Origin: Eublepharis macularius
Lineage: Eukaryota; Chordata; Lepidosauria; Squamata; Eublepharidae
Direction of reading: 5' to 3'
Length of the DNA stretch: 64,000 bases
Assembly: GCF_028583425.1 (NCBI RefSeq)
Contig: NC_072793.1
Span: 103,525,689-103,589,688, forward strand
How positions within the stretch are numbered: the stretch's first letter is position 1; the number at the start of each line of letters is the position of its first letter. A program made the translations under genes and the position numbers. Below the pieces are notes generated by a model. That model had not been told where the DNA came from, did no database searches, and was given only the letters and a program-made list of their open reading frames with translations. Shown piece after piece: positions 1 to 10,715 of the stretch.

Positions 1-535
1 GAACTGGGTAGTGGGCCAACCATGGTGCCACTGCTGGCCCCTCCGTCTTTGCCTCCAATGGACATGCACCGTTCCCAGCAGGTTCGGGTTCGAGTTCCTC
101 CCTGCCACCTAAAAGACTACATTTGCTGAAGGGTCATTTCTGACTTAGAGGGGAGGAGTGTTATGTATTGGTCAAGCTTCTAGCTCAAACAAGGATACTG
201 CAGCCTGCACTGTCATTGGTTGTGTTTTGCTGGTAGCAGCCAATCAGGGCGGCACGATAAAGACCAATCACTGAGCTATAAATAAGTTATAATGTATATA
301 GTTGATGCAAATGAAGGGTTCCTGTTCTGTGTATTCTCATTGGATGTTAAGATAGTTGGGGCATGGTTTGGGAATGAAAGTTGTGTATAAATGTGCGGCT
401 TGCCACCTAGGTTTTCAGTGATGTTCTGATCGAATAAAGAGCTTGTTGAATCACTCAGCGTCTGAACCCACTGGAATAAACTCTTCAAAGATCTCCAAGT
501 CTTGATGTAATAATTGGGCAAAGCACGAGTTCACA
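1..535 (+). mobile_element. 3' end of a Ty3/gypsy-type LTR retrotransposon (fossil)
   Basis: The window opens inside an LTR retrotransposon. Positions 1-129 read as the tail of a pol polyprotein, ending in a basic and proline-rich stretch with the motif HLKDYIC before a stop, which resembles the C-terminal tail of gypsy integrases. A purine-rich tract (GAGGGGAGGAG, about 148-158) follows and directly precedes an LTR starting TGTTATG. The rest of the element lies outside the window, so wholeness and age cannot be judged. The family call rests on the integrase tail and on the LTR structure; a related LTR family is possible. Confidence 0.7.
159..535 (+). repeat. 3' LTR of the gypsy-type element
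   Basis: The repeat begins with TG right after a polypurine tract and ends in CA near 535, giving an LTR of about 377 bp. It contains TATA-like boxes (TATAAATA near 277 and TATAAATG near 386) and an AATAAA signal near 435, as expected for an LTR with U3, R and U5 parts. Its partner LTR is not in the window. It abuts the decayed satellite block without a visible gap. Confidence 0.65.
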
Positions 536-1345
536 AACCATGCTATTTTTGCAATGCTAGGACTTCTTTAGCACCCATTCTGGCTTGTTCTGTGATGTTC
601 TGGGAATGTTTTGGCAGGGAAAGGGTTAACGAAAGGCTGATCTATCCATGTTTTCATTTACAGAATGTTATTCTCTTGTGTCTTTAATGATTCCCAGTTT
701 TTTGTGGCACTAGCATTTTTTTAGTGCCATTCCAGCCTTTGCATGATGTGCTGAGAGCATTTTGGCAAGGAAGGGGTTAATAAAAGCATGCCAGTTCAGT
801 GATTTCCATTCTCAAATGTTGGTCGGCAGTGTCTTTAATGCTTCCCAGTGTTTTTTGTGGTCCTATCATTTCTTTAGTGCCCGTTCCAGCCTCTTCCAGG
901 TGTTCTGGGAGCATTTGGACAGGGAATGGGTTAATAAAAGCATGTTTCCATGCTTTCATTTTAAAAATACTGCTCTGCAGTGTCTTTAATGCTTTCCACT
1001 TTTTTTGTGGTCCCATTATTTCTTTAGTGACTGTTCCAGCCTGTTCTGTGGTGTTTGAGGAACATTTTGACAGGGAAAGGGTTAATAAAAGCATGCCAGT
1101 TCAACGTTCCCATTTCTAAAATATTGTTCTCAGGCGTCCTTAACGCTTCCCAGTTTTTATGCTACTAGCATTTCTTTAGTGTCCATTCCAACCTGCTCTG
1201 TGGCGTTCCAAGAGCATTTTGGCAGGGCACATTTCCATGTTTTCATTTCTAAAATATTATTCACCAGTGTCTTTAATACATTTCACTGTTTTTTGTGGGA
1301 CCACTATTTGTTTAATGCCCAAACCGGCCTGTTCCAGCTTTTACC
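536..1345 (+). repeat. Degenerate ~152-bp tandem repeat, old relative of the 155-bp satellite
   Basis: About five diverged tandem copies. The anchor GGGTTAAtaaaagcatg recurs near 623, 775, 928 and 1079, spaced 151-153 bp. Each copy also has a TTTTGTGG core and TTCTTTAGTGCC followed by TTCCAGCCT. The same anchors, in reverse complement, define the 155-bp monomers at 54.8-64.0 kb, so this is the same family in the opposite orientation. The copies differ from each other far more than those of the large array and are therefore older or not homogenised. Open frames here are by-products of the repeat. Confidence 0.85.
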
Positions 1346-1387
1346 CCTTCCCGATTTTGAGTCCAGAGGCATCCTAGAAAGCAACAT

Positions 1388-1468
1388 GATTTTCCGAGTT
1401 TGAGGTTTCAAAAATCGGAGCTCCTTTCGCGTGTCTGAAGAAAGGAGTTCTGATTCACTCGGAAAATC
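1388..1468. repeat. Imperfect inverted repeat (hairpin) upstream of RPL29
   Basis: Outer arms GATTTTCCGAG (1388-1398) and CTCGGAAAATC (1458-1468) are exact complements. Inner arms AATCGGAGCTCCTTTC and GAAAGGAGTTCTGATT pair with few mismatches around a loop of about 11 bases. The left side carries extra bases between the arms. It lies about 250 bp before the inferred RPL29 start site. It may be a small palindromic transposon remnant; no function is shown. Confidence 0.55.
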
Positions 1469-1758
1469 TTATTCGCCTCTAACATGCCACCGAACTGAAT
1501 CCTAACATAGGAATAGTCTTCGCGCTGAGCTACCCTTTTCATGTCCCTCGTCCTAAAATACGGATATTTATCATCACTTCCTTTCAGCGGAACTTCAACT
1601 ACGGTTCTTATTTCCAGCCGGACAAAAAATATAGCAGCCCTTCCTGATCTTTCGTTCCGTCGCTATTGTGCTCTGTGGCAAGGCTTTCTGACTTCCCAGC
1701 GTGCTTTGCGGGTCTCCCTTCTCTTCCGATTGTAGCCCGAGCAGCTGCAGAGGCGCAG
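1469..1758 (+). promoter_or_regulatory. RPL29: RPL29 promoter and non-coding exon 1 with TOP-like start
   Basis: This stretch is relatively CpG-rich compared with its surroundings and has no TATA box, typical of ribosomal protein genes. A pyrimidine tract CCCTTCTCTTCC at about 1716-1727 fits a 5' terminal oligopyrimidine (TOP) start, which in this gene class places the mRNA under mTOR-dependent translational control. The inferred first exon runs from about 1716 to 1758 and ends in GCGCAG followed by the donor GTGAGG. It contains no start codon; the ATG is in exon 2. The exact start site is an inference. Confidence 0.6.
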
Positions 1759-3081
1759 GTGAGGGCTTCATTTTATAATCCAGCGCCATCCTTCACGAGG
1801 GGGGCTCTGGCGCGGCAAGCAAGCAGCTGGGGGGGGGGGGGTTGCTCCCTATTCTGCGGGGGAGAGGAATGATCTTGGCCAGGGGAGACAGAATAGGATG
1901 GGACGCCAGAAGGATGACGGGAAGGCGCATCCTGGAGACTTACTGGCAGCGCCCTTGTCGCTCGGAAGAGCCGGCTTGGACGTTAAGACCATAAGCACAG
2001 TGCCGAGGGTTTAGCCCAAAAGCCCATCTCGCGCTTCCTTTGGAAGGCCGGCAAGCCGGGCACGCATGTCAAAGTCTCCCTTTTGTTGCTCCAAAGATAT
2101 ACCTCCACTAGACTGGGAGGCTGTGTTTAGCCAGTGGGGCTGATCGTCACTGATAGATCCCTTTGTCGGGAATTTGCCTGATCCACTTAAGGAAGTCGAC
2201 AGCCCTGCATCTTATGGCGTTGGATTCTATTGAGGTGTTTCTGGAGATTACATTATCCTTTGTCGATACAGGTATTCGATCAGCATCCCAGGATGTGTGG
2301 AATTCAAATTTGTATGGCAATGGCTAAGATAAAAGGTGGAGGCGGCTGCCACTGTCATAGATGGTTTATGGTGACAGGACTTCCTAGAGGATAAATCTGA
2401 ATAGCTGCTAGCTGTAATAGCTAGACAGAGTTTTAACTGCTATGTGTTTAGAAGCTGTGCAAGGGATAAGCCATGGGAGAAGTCTGCTGCCACCTTGCTT
2501 CCCAGAGCACCTGAAGATCCATTGTTGGATACAGAATGCTGGCCTAGATGGACCTTTTGGCCTGATCCAAGAGCACTCTACTCATATTATTAAAAGGAAG
2601 TTTTGAGATATTGAAGCTGTTAATGTTTTCAAAAGCAGCCTGCAGAACCCTCTCCCCATTTAAATCGGGGAGGGGGGTACTCCTTCCATGCAGTTTTTCT
2701 TTTTAAAATCCTGCTCCTTTGGCTGTTGTTAGCCCCAGCAGACAAAAAAAAAACCTAGTACCATGTATGTTTACTTGAATTAATAGACATTCACTCTGCT
2801 CCGAAGTTGCTGTCAGGAAACTGGTGAGGGGAAGGTTTAAATCTGCTTCTGCACTCATGATCCAATCCTTTCTGCAACAGTTGCTCTTTGACTTTAAAAA
2901 AAATCATGATAAGGTCTTTAACTTTAAAAATAAGTTAAAGATCTAATCATGAATTTCTAACAATGTTCAGCTGAGTCCTTGAGAAAAAGAAAGGATCTAT
3001 ATTTTGAGAACTCAGAAGGGTCAGCTATTACTGTTTTCCATCAGTGATAGGAATGCTTCTGATTTTTATTTCTCTCAACAG
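1759..3081. other. RPL29 intron 1, with a tRNA-SINE remnant
   Basis: No coding sequence is visible. A G10 run lies near 1830. Positions about 2460-2590 resemble the body of a common reptile tRNA-derived SINE (GCTGGCCTAGATGGACC motif), highly diverged. Several A- and T-rich tracts follow. The intron ends in TCTCTCAACAG at 3081. Confidence 0.4.
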
Positions 3082-3090
3082 GTTTAAGCT

Positions 3091-5757
3091 ATGGCCAAGT
3101 CTAAGAACCACACCACTCACAACCAGTGTAAGTTTGTACTGAGGATAAGAGACATTATAGTCAGAAATAACTTCTTTCCTAGGGAACATAATTAAAGTTA
3201 CAGGTGTATAATCATCAGAACTTCTACTGTTAGTCATAACTTGATTTAAATATTAATTTGATTTAATTTTAATGTATTACATTTATATTCCGCCCTCCCC
3301 GCTTCAGCGGGCTCAGGCGTGAATGAATTTCAAATAATGGCAGTTGTATATAGATATAAACCAGCAGATCTGTTGACAAAACTATAGTTAGTGGTTGTAA
3401 ATGGGAGGACAAAATTCTTGGAAATGGTTACTAATAGTTCAGAAAAAATGGGCATTTGGCAGTGCAGTCAAGTCCCATTAAAGTCAGTGGGCTTAGAAGT
3501 GTATAACTGTATTTTGGATTGCACTGTTAATCTATTCTGAAGTGGAAGTTTGAAACGTTTCACAAAACTATTGCTATAATCTGTGTTTAGCTTGAATTCT
3601 CACCGAAGTTGAAATGGGTAAGCAGTGACATTTTCAGTGTCCCCGTGATCAAAAACATAGCATGATAATTGCCATTTTAGCCTTTCCAGGATTTCTTGAT
3701 AGCCTCATTTGAAAGCGGTCATGGATGTAATGATGTTCTCTAGCAGCGGCGGACAAACATTTCCCTCTGTCGAGAGGATACTGTTAGTAGTAAATTTGAA
3801 ATACTAATTTATTTACATTATTTAAAGTTTGCCTTTGTCGCCGAGACTCAAGGCAAATTACACAGTGTAAATCAAATCAACAGGATGGGACATCCAGTAA
3901 ACAATGCAATAGGATTAGAAGTATTGACATGACATGTTAAATAATGCAGAAATGATAGGCTAATACATACAGCAATAGATAGTATAATCTACAATGGCTT
4001 TTCCCTTTATTAAAAGCATCTCTCTGAACCATTCCATGACAGTACAGCCCTCTTACCTGTGTCAAAATGCCCTGCCTGAGTAGTTCAGTTTTGCATAGTG
4101 TCAGCAGAGTGGGAGTCTTCCTGACCTCATCAGGCAGGCCATTCCACGAGGTGAGGCCTCAACAGAGAATGCATGTGTACAGACATTGTTAATCCTATCC
4201 ATATGCAGGGTTGTGCCTACAGAAGGCCATGTTCAGATGAATGAAACTGTCATACAGCTCAGCAGCCACTGCCTGTTTGAGCAAACCTGGCTTTTAAGGA
4301 TGCAGAGTGCATATGACCCTATGACAGGCATAGTTCTAGGTGTGTTATATTGTAAGCCATCTTGAGTTCCCACAAGGTGGGAGAGCTAATAAATGTTTTA
4401 AATGAAAAATATCACCAAGAATGACAGGAAGAGATCATTTGATTGGAGAAAAGAAATTGTGCGAGTTAGCCCTGGCTCACAAGCAATCAGTAGGCAGGCT
4501 TATTACAGTATTGTCCTCAATACAGTACCTAGGGTATGAGTGAAGAAATAGTTTTGTTTGTGTACTTCATGGTGGATATTTCTAAATAGATTGACAGTTC
4601 AGTCCTTACCATACATTATCAGCTATCTTTATTCTAAGTGTGATAATTCTCAACAGCTCGCAAATGGCACAGAAATGGCATTAAGAAGCCCAGGTCACAT
4701 AGATATGAATCTCTGAAGGGGGTAAGTACATTTTTCCTCATTTTATTAATAGCTGCTACTGTTGTATGTTGACTGTTGGTTTCTGTGTGCAAGAGGTCAA
4801 AATTGAAGTATGTCAGCAGTTAAAATGATTACTTGGTCATCACTTCAGTGTCATAGGCAGATACAAGCAGTAGATCTTGTTTGCATTATGTTTTGTTTTC
4901 ATCACCTTAAGTTGTGTAGGGGAAGGAAGGCAGCTTGGAATAGCCCGATCTCATTAGATCTCGGAAGCTAAGCAGGGTCAGTACTTGGATGGAAGACCAC
5001 CAAGAAAGCCTCTGCAGAGGAAGGCACTGGCAAACCACCTCTGCTTCTCATTTGCCTTGAAAGCCCCAGCTGGGGGTCACCATAAGTTGGTTGTAACTTG
5101 ACAGCACTTTACACACACACGTTGTGTGGGTGGGTGAACTGAATTTAATTGATGTAGGATATCTTGACGGTGTAGTGGAGGATGTCTCAAAGCCTGATAA
5201 GATTATCCAACATCTGTTTGTTCTTTGCTCATAAATGCTGTTTTTAAGTTTAGAAGTGGACATGGAAACAGAATTAGACCTTGAGCAGCTCATTTCTAAT
5301 TTGCTGCTTTGGAAGATATAATTTTTATAAGTTAATAAATGAATGTATGCCTATGTAGACCACCTTTTGTTCCCTTTTGATAAGGTTGTAGTGGTCTCTC
5401 AGCAAAGATTATTTATGTTCACTTGTGTATAGAACACTGGGAGGAAGGTATATAAAATACCTACCTGTCATTAGTATATATATATTCAATATGTTAAAGA
5501 CCTGCTGCCCTTCTACTAGAGCAGTATTAGTAGACATAATTCAGCCATCTCATCACTATCAAGATAAATATTAGACGCTTTTCAGCTTATTATGCACCAC
5601 GCTACAAGCTTAATTTCTTTGCAGTTGGCTAGCAAATGATGTTTCTTTTTTTTCCTCTTCTTCTTAGGTTGATCCCAAATTCCTAAGGAATATGCGCTTT
5701 GCAAAGAAACACAACAAGAAAGGGCTGAAAAAAATGCGAGCAAATAATGCCAAATAA
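3091..5757 (+). CDS. RPL29: Large ribosomal subunit protein eL29 (RPL29), short form, 63 aa
   Basis: eL29 is a small basic protein of the large ribosomal subunit. Three coding exons: 3091-3127 (exon 2 begins at 3082 after CAACAG), 4657-4721 and 5668-5757, with donors GTAAGT and GTAAGT and acceptors CAACAG and TTCTTAG. Lengths 37, 65 and 90 join in frame to 63 codons plus TAA. The protein begins [20 protein letters not shown], the nearly invariant start of the family, and continues through [18 protein letters not shown]. It stops right after NNAK. The human protein continues for almost 100 more alanine/lysine-rich residues (159 aa in all), whereas yeast eL29 is about as short as this one, so the conserved core is complete and only the mammalian-type tail is absent. 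The presence of introns, a TOP promoter and a polyA signal argues that this is the real gene and not a processed copy. Intron 3 carries a 5S-type SINE. Confidence 0.95.
3255..3320 (-). repeat. L2-like LINE 3' tail fragment
   Basis: Read on the minus strand, the fragment has the GGGCGGAATATAAAT ending followed by AT-rich sequence, the same tail seen at the 3' end of the L2 copy at 20.5-21.3 kb. It lies in RPL29 intron 2. Confidence 0.45.
3805..4390 (-). repeat. Interspersed repeat, probable non-LTR retrotransposon 3' region (family A)
   Basis: Starts with TTTGCCTTTGTCGCCGAGAC, then AAACAATGCAATAGGATTAG, and later a CTCATCAGGCAGGCCATTCC motif. The same blocks in the same order recur at 7.0-7.4, 34.6-34.7 and 35.6-36.1 kb. 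The minus-strand end resembles the ...GGCGGACTATAAAT LINE tail, so orientation is probably minus. No coding region can be read. It lies in RPL29 intron 2. Confidence 0.5.
4930..5120 (+). repeat. 5S rRNA-derived SINE with Bov-B-like tail (5S-Sauria type)
   Basis: The head contains GATCTCGGAAGCTAAGCAGG and AGTACTTGGATGG, the internal-promoter part of 5S rRNA, with the upstream CCCGATCTC also preserved. The body has GGCAAACCACCTCTGCTTCTC. The tail GTTGTAACTTGACAGCACTT with (AC)n resembles the 3' end of Bov-B LINEs, whose machinery mobilises such SINEs. It lies in RPL29 intron 3. It is not a functional 5S gene, because the 5S part is incomplete. Confidence 0.8.
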
Positions 5758-5856
5758 CCAGCTTGCCTTTGAATGGTGAAAGGGACTGACTTGCTTGGAA
5801 CCTAATCAGCAGTTTTTCCTTTTACTGTTAGTTTTTCATTCAAGGCATTTTGTATA

Positions 5857-5862
5857 AATAAA
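5857..5862 (+). terminator. RPL29: RPL29 polyadenylation signal
   Basis: AATAAA lies 100 bp after the stop codon and is followed within about 20 bases by a likely cleavage region and a TG-rich stretch (GTTGTGCTTTCTG). Confidence 0.8.
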
Positions 5863-5889
5863 ATTGAGTGTAATGTACAGAGGCAAATG

Positions 5890-6490
5890 TTGTGCTTTCT
5901 GTTTTGAGTTTATAGGAAGCTAGACCTTCTGAAAGTGTGGGTATTGTCCCTTAGCACTGAGTTTTAGGGAAATGGGACTGAATTTTGCCGATTCTGTTTC
6001 AATATTCTGTGTCTAGTTACCTGTGTTAAAAGCAGCACAGAATTTACATAGGGGCATTTAGCCAGTTGCTTCATGCTGGATCAGGAGTGGGATACGTTGT
6101 GGAGAAAGGAGATATGGAAGGCAGGGTAGGTTGAAGTAATGGATAAGGCAGGCATAAAATGTCAGTCAAGGCTATATTCAGTCAGGAGGCTGCAGAGGTG
6201 GGAAACCCGAGGCCTGTAAAATGTTGGGAGAGGAAGGGGTAGCTCAAAACTGAGAAAATGGTAGTAGATCAGGATTTTGCACAGGTTTCCGGAACTGTGT
6301 TGGTGGGAAGAAAGTGTGGAGGAGAAGGTTGCTGAATTTCAAATGTTGATGATGCTAAGTTAATGACCCAAAATGTTGGCTTCTGGGATCTCACAACCTA
6401 TGAAATTATTACTTACTGAAGATGTAGCACTCTCCTCTAGTTTCATTGTCCTTTGTTACCACACAACCTGCAGGAACATGCTAGCAAAAG
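5890..6490. other. Intergenic, no gene seen
   Basis: Unique-looking sequence downstream of RPL29 with no frame showing recognisable protein features and no clear repeat family. Confidence 0.5.
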
Positions 6491-6494
6491 TCTC

Positions 6495-6655
6495 ACATTT
6501 CATCAGCTGTTTGACAAAGGGAGCTCTGGCTCTCAAAAGCTTATACCCTCAAAATCTTGTTTGTCTCTTTAAGGTGATACAGAACTCAAATATAGCCCTT
6601 CTACTGCAGACTAACAAGTCTACCCACCTAAAACTTTTGCAGGAATTGTAGTTTG
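6495..6655 (+). repeat. Short retroelement-like repeat (family B, 'CTTTAAGGTGCTACTGGA' type)
   Basis: Contains CAAAAGCTTATACCCT, then TGTCTCTTTAAGGTG, then GCAGACTAACAAGTCTACCC. These three blocks recur in the same order in other copies of the window (8.4, 36.5, 41.0, 48.1 kb). It is a diverged copy. The repeat is common in amniote genomes; a Penelope-like origin is suspected but not proven here. Confidence 0.55.
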
Positions 6656-6999
6656 TTTTTTGTAGCATTCATTGTCATAAAGCCACTTGTCCACTAGATG
6701 GTGCCAGTTTTCAAAGCACACCAGCTATCACCAAACTAAAAATTTGGAACCTCTGATTTTAAAAGTGGGAACTATTGTATCTGAAGTGCCTTCAGCTGTC
6801 AACTGCCACTAAGTAATCAATTTAAATAATACATAAGAAGACCCCTTTTAAATCAGGCCAACACTCCATCTAGTCCGGCATTCCGCTTCTACAGGTAACA
6901 CCATGTATCTCTGAAGATATCAAGCAGGGTATGACAAGCATTTGGAATCTGGAGGTATATACTGAGGTTCTATTAAATAGCTAAGATTGATTTATTTTT

Positions 7000-7400
7000 T
7001 TATTTTATATCATTTATAGTTCGCCTTTCTCACCGAGACTCAAGGTGGACTACATAGAGTGAGGCACAGTCAATATCAAGGACATTTCAATAAATAATGC
7101 CATAGGATAAATAAATACAAGTTTACAAAGACAACATTAGCAAAAATCCAATACAAAGTTGAAGAAATGCTGAAACAGAATATTATCCATTCTAGGATTG
7201 ACATTAGACAACAGAACTACCCAGTAAGGTCATACTTAAATCAAAAGGTAGTATGTAGGAGCACATATTTAAAGCAATCGATAAGTTTGTACAGCAACAT
7301 AGTGGCCTATCTGTAAAAAAATGTTTTGAATAATTCAGTTTTGATAACCCTGTCCTACAGGAGTTTGTACAATTCTCTTAAAACCTGTGGAAGTCTCTGT
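7000..7400 (-). repeat. Interspersed repeat family A (probable LINE 3' region)
   Basis: Starts TTCGCCTTTCTCACCGAGAC, then AATAATGCCATAGGAT and AATCCAATACAAAGTTGAAG, matching in order the copies at 3.8 and 35.6 kb. Orientation is inferred as minus from the tail. Diverged, non-coding. Confidence 0.5.
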
Positions 7401-8440
7401 CCTACCTGAACTTCCCAGTAAATTTCATTGTGTGAGTACTGAAAACCCCTATGCTCTAGCCTATTATCTCACAGTGAAAATGCTTCTACCCTTTGATAAT
7501 TTTAGTTGTCTTTTTGACCTTTTCTCTCATGGATATTCTGATAGAGGGTGACTGGAACTAGATTCTAAACAGGGCTAGTTATGTACTGATTAGTATTCCA
7601 GGGATTAAAATTTGTTGAATTAGAGAAATCCTAAAAGATATTTGGGAATAGCAAGGGATAAATGGGAGAGAAAAATCAGTCCATTTAATTTTTATTTAAA
7701 ATTTCATAAGTTGACACACACAAGACAGGTGCTTTTTGGAGATCAGAATTGAAGTTAGTTTGAACATCTTTATGTAACCAAGTCAGTAAGCTGTTTGAAG
7801 ATAAAAATTTGGAGAGGAGATGTTATTTCAGAACAGTTTCCCCACGTGATTTCCCAGTATGACCATGTAATCACTTCAATGTCTGAAGTACAATATGAGG
7901 AGTGCTGATTACGTGTTACTAGATGTAAGGAAAACAGTGCTTTTAAAACTTGTACTTCTCATACCTGTCACAGAGATCATTACATGTAATAAAACACTTG
8001 TCAAGAGGGCATTTCCAGAGTCTGAAAATAGCCTGACCATGTTGACACTCAAGGTGGACTACATAGACATAGTCCAAGACCATCTTCACAGGACTAGCAC
8101 CAGGAGGGATTCAGGAGTTTGCCTTATTAAAGCATCCATAATACCTTTGAATTGCATCTGTTGTGTAAGAACATTTTACCCCTCATTTTGAGACTTGGGC
8201 ATGCAGATGAGAGCTTAAATGGAAGAAAAGGTTTAGCTCTCCTCAAAGAAAGCTCTATTTTTGTTCAGAAATAGATTCACCGATGCTATCCATCATGCTT
8301 GAGGATCTTGGTAAAGGAAGGCAAATGTTAATACCTACCTGTATTTAATGCCTGTGAAAGAATTTTATAATTGCTCTAAAATGCTGATGCTACCTGAAAG
8401 CTGGCAGGGTAATTTGGATGAGAACAATCCCTGTTAATGA
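7400..8440. other. Intergenic, no gene seen
   Basis: AT-rich sequence with no supported coding exon. A 98-codon open frame at 7895-8191 has no recognisable family features and shares the repeat phrase AAGGTGGACTACATAGA with family A, so it is treated as chance. Confidence 0.45.
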
Positions 8441-8580
8441 GCAAGATCCAGGTCCAATAGAATCTTAAAAGACCATCTGGATTTCCAGGGTATGAGCTTT
8501 TTGAGAGTCAAAGCTCTTTAAGGTGCTATTGGATCCGGATCTTGCTCTTCAAGTGCAGACCAACACAGCTACCCAACTGA
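8440..8580 (-). repeat. Repeat family B, two inverted pieces
   Basis: TCTTAAAAGACCATCTGGAT and CAGGGTATGAGCTTTTTGAG on one side face CTCTTTAAGGTGCTATTGGA and CAGACCAACACAGCTACC on the other. These are the same blocks as the other family B copies, arranged as an inverted pair with a very short centre. Confidence 0.55.
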
Positions 8581-8649
8581 AACAATCCGTGTTAATGTTA
8601 CTCAAATTGTTTGCAAGAAAAAAATCACAGGTACAAACTTCTTTGAAAT

Positions 8650-8880
8650 CAATGGGAGAAAAAAATATTTATATTCTGCTTTATTCCCCCAATGGGTCCA
8701 AAGTGGCTTACATCATTCCTCCATTTTATCCTCTAAACAACCCTGTGAGGTAGGTTAAACTGAGAACCTGTGGACTGGCCCAAGGTACCTGGCAAGCTTC
8801 TACAGCAGAGCAGGGATTCTAACCTGGGTTTTCCAGAACCTAGTCCGATACTCTAACCACTACGTCACAGTGATATACAG
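8650..8880 (-). repeat. MIR-like tRNA-derived SINE
   Basis: On the minus strand the head reads as a tRNA-like promoter (GTAGTGGTTAGAG, then AACCTGGGTT near a degraded B box), followed by a CORE-like body (TGGGCCAGTCC, CTACCTCACAGGGTTG) and a LINE-type tail ending AGAATATAAAT. This is the CORE/MIR layout, with the tail shared with squamate L2-like LINEs. Confidence 0.65.
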
Positions 8881-9944
8881 TAACTCAGTTATAGCTTTAC
8901 AACTGATCCTAAAGAATCTGAATCAAGTTTTTAAAAAACATACACAAAACAACTTACTGTGCCTTTCCCTTGTAAATTTTATAATTAATTTAAAAGATAC
9001 GGGAAACGGGGTTGAATAGAATTGGGCTGAATGGAATCCTAACAATTCTGGTATAACTTTAAGTTAGACATGCACAGTGGCTTGACCCTTTTCTTTTGGC
9101 ACCTTCTCAACATTTTCTACAATGTGTAGGTTAACTCAGAACAAACTCCTTGTGCCAGGAATAGTTGCAACCTAGCAGATAAATTCCTAAAAATAAAAAG
9201 TAGCAAAAAAGACCATTAGATCCTAAAAGCATTTGCTTTTACTTTTCCGCTTGTGATTGAGAAAGCTCTGCCTTTCTGGGAAGCTTTTTGTCACCACTGA
9301 CCTTTAACACTGCACTGCCATGCTAGAGTTTCCCAAATATGGTCTCCTCTGCTTCCAGCCCAGAATAGCTGCATGTGACACAATGGGGCATGAAATAATG
9401 TACTCTAAAGCCAGATCTTCATTGTGTGGAGAGACTTGCAAACTTGGCAGCAGGAAGGTATCAGGTTTGTTTCCACCCACTTGCCATTTGGACTCTACTG
9501 CCATAGAGAATAGCCTTGGCACGAGAACAACATACCAAAAAACCCCAGGGGCAAAGGTGTCATGCTTGTTACTCTGGTGGATGGGCTGTGTAGGTCCCAA
9601 AATGTTTACTTTGCTACTTTCCAATGGAATGGAAACACATTTATGTTTCTCTCCATCATTTCATTCTGCACTTAGCATCCAGCTAATGGTTTAGTGCAGC
9701 CAGTCATTCAACATACTCCTAGCTAAATGTGGAATAATTAGGCACTTAACTGCAACCATTTCCTGTTCTTCACATGAGCATCAGCCTTCCATGGACCCTT
9801 TTCTCTTGGCAATTGCCTTTATGCTAAGCTCCACATTGAGGTGTTACCTGCATATGCTAGTGGAGATAGGAAGCTGTTTTAGGATCCAGAGACTGTCAGA
9901 ATAAGCAGTGCCAATATGGACTATTGAGACAATCATCATAGTAT
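8881..9944. other. Intergenic, no gene seen
   Basis: No splice-flanked coding exon is visible. Overlapping open frames on both strands at 9304-9694 (106 and 124 codons) show no recognisable domain and are regarded as chance. Confidence 0.4.
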
Positions 9945-10030
9945 GTGTTAGGGTATGAGCTTTTATGAGTCACAGCTCATACGCTACCACAAATTTTGTT
10001 AGTCTTATAGGTGCTACTTGCTCTTTTCCA
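9945..10030 (+). repeat. Repeat family B fragment
   Basis: GGGTATGAGCTTTTATGAG, then CACAGCTCATACGCTACC, then TTGTTAGTCTTATAGGTGCT match the core of family B. The first two blocks also form a small inverted repeat. Confidence 0.5.
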
Positions 10031-10519
10031 CTACTTCATCATAGGAGTTCATGTTCAGCGAGAGCAGGTTCTTTCTGATACTCATTTCGGACATTACCTC
10101 CACGTGTACCAAGAACCTAGCAACCAAACGGACACCTTCCTATTACACATGGTCTCCATGTTGTCTGAATGGGGTGGATGCACATATTTTGCATGCATGT
10201 AGAGCTTTGGCACGAATGAACCAATCACTTGATTTTTTATGGTTCTAGCTGGCTTAAGGAATCTAGATGTGCATGCAAAGTGTGTGCACCCCATATGCCT
10301 CCCCAGGCAATATGGCAAGCACATATATTGGAAGCATTACAAGTAGCTCCCTCTCCTAATAAGCACTGTTTCAGTGCTCCCCATATGCTGGATGTAACAC
10401 CTGAAAAGTGCCTAGCACTTTGTTTTAAACATTTTTTTCCAAAATCTTACAAAGTGTATAATATAAATATTTACAATATCAGAAACAGTGATCATTATTT
10501 CTGAGATATGTTTTTAGTA

Positions 10520-10715
10520 GACAACAACAATTGCACTTATATACCACTCTTCTGGGGTGTACAATGTACTGTCATTATCCCCACAATACAGCTGGGGAGC
10601 TGGGACAGGTATAGCTTACCCAAGGCCACCTACTAAGCTCATGGCAGCAGTGGGATTCAAACCAGTAGAGTGTTGATTCACAGCCCAATCACTACACTAT
10701 GGCATACTGCTGTGT
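10520..10715 (-). repeat. MIR-like tRNA-derived SINE
   Basis: The order TTATCCCCACAATACAGCTG, CTTACCCAAGGCCACCTA, GGGATTCAAACCAG and CAATCACTACACTATGG is the minus-strand reading of a tRNA-headed CORE-type SINE (B-box-like GGTTTGAATCC). A close relative lies at 16.6 kb. Confidence 0.6.

Noticed and set aside
799-1403. Plus-strand open frames of 74-106 codons at the left end
   Set aside because: They coincide with the decayed satellite units and read the same pseudo-peptide as the far array (FILKILLCSVFN, FCGPIISLV).
4930-5040. 5S rRNA gene
   Set aside because: Only part of the 5S sequence is present, and it is fused to a SINE body and tail.
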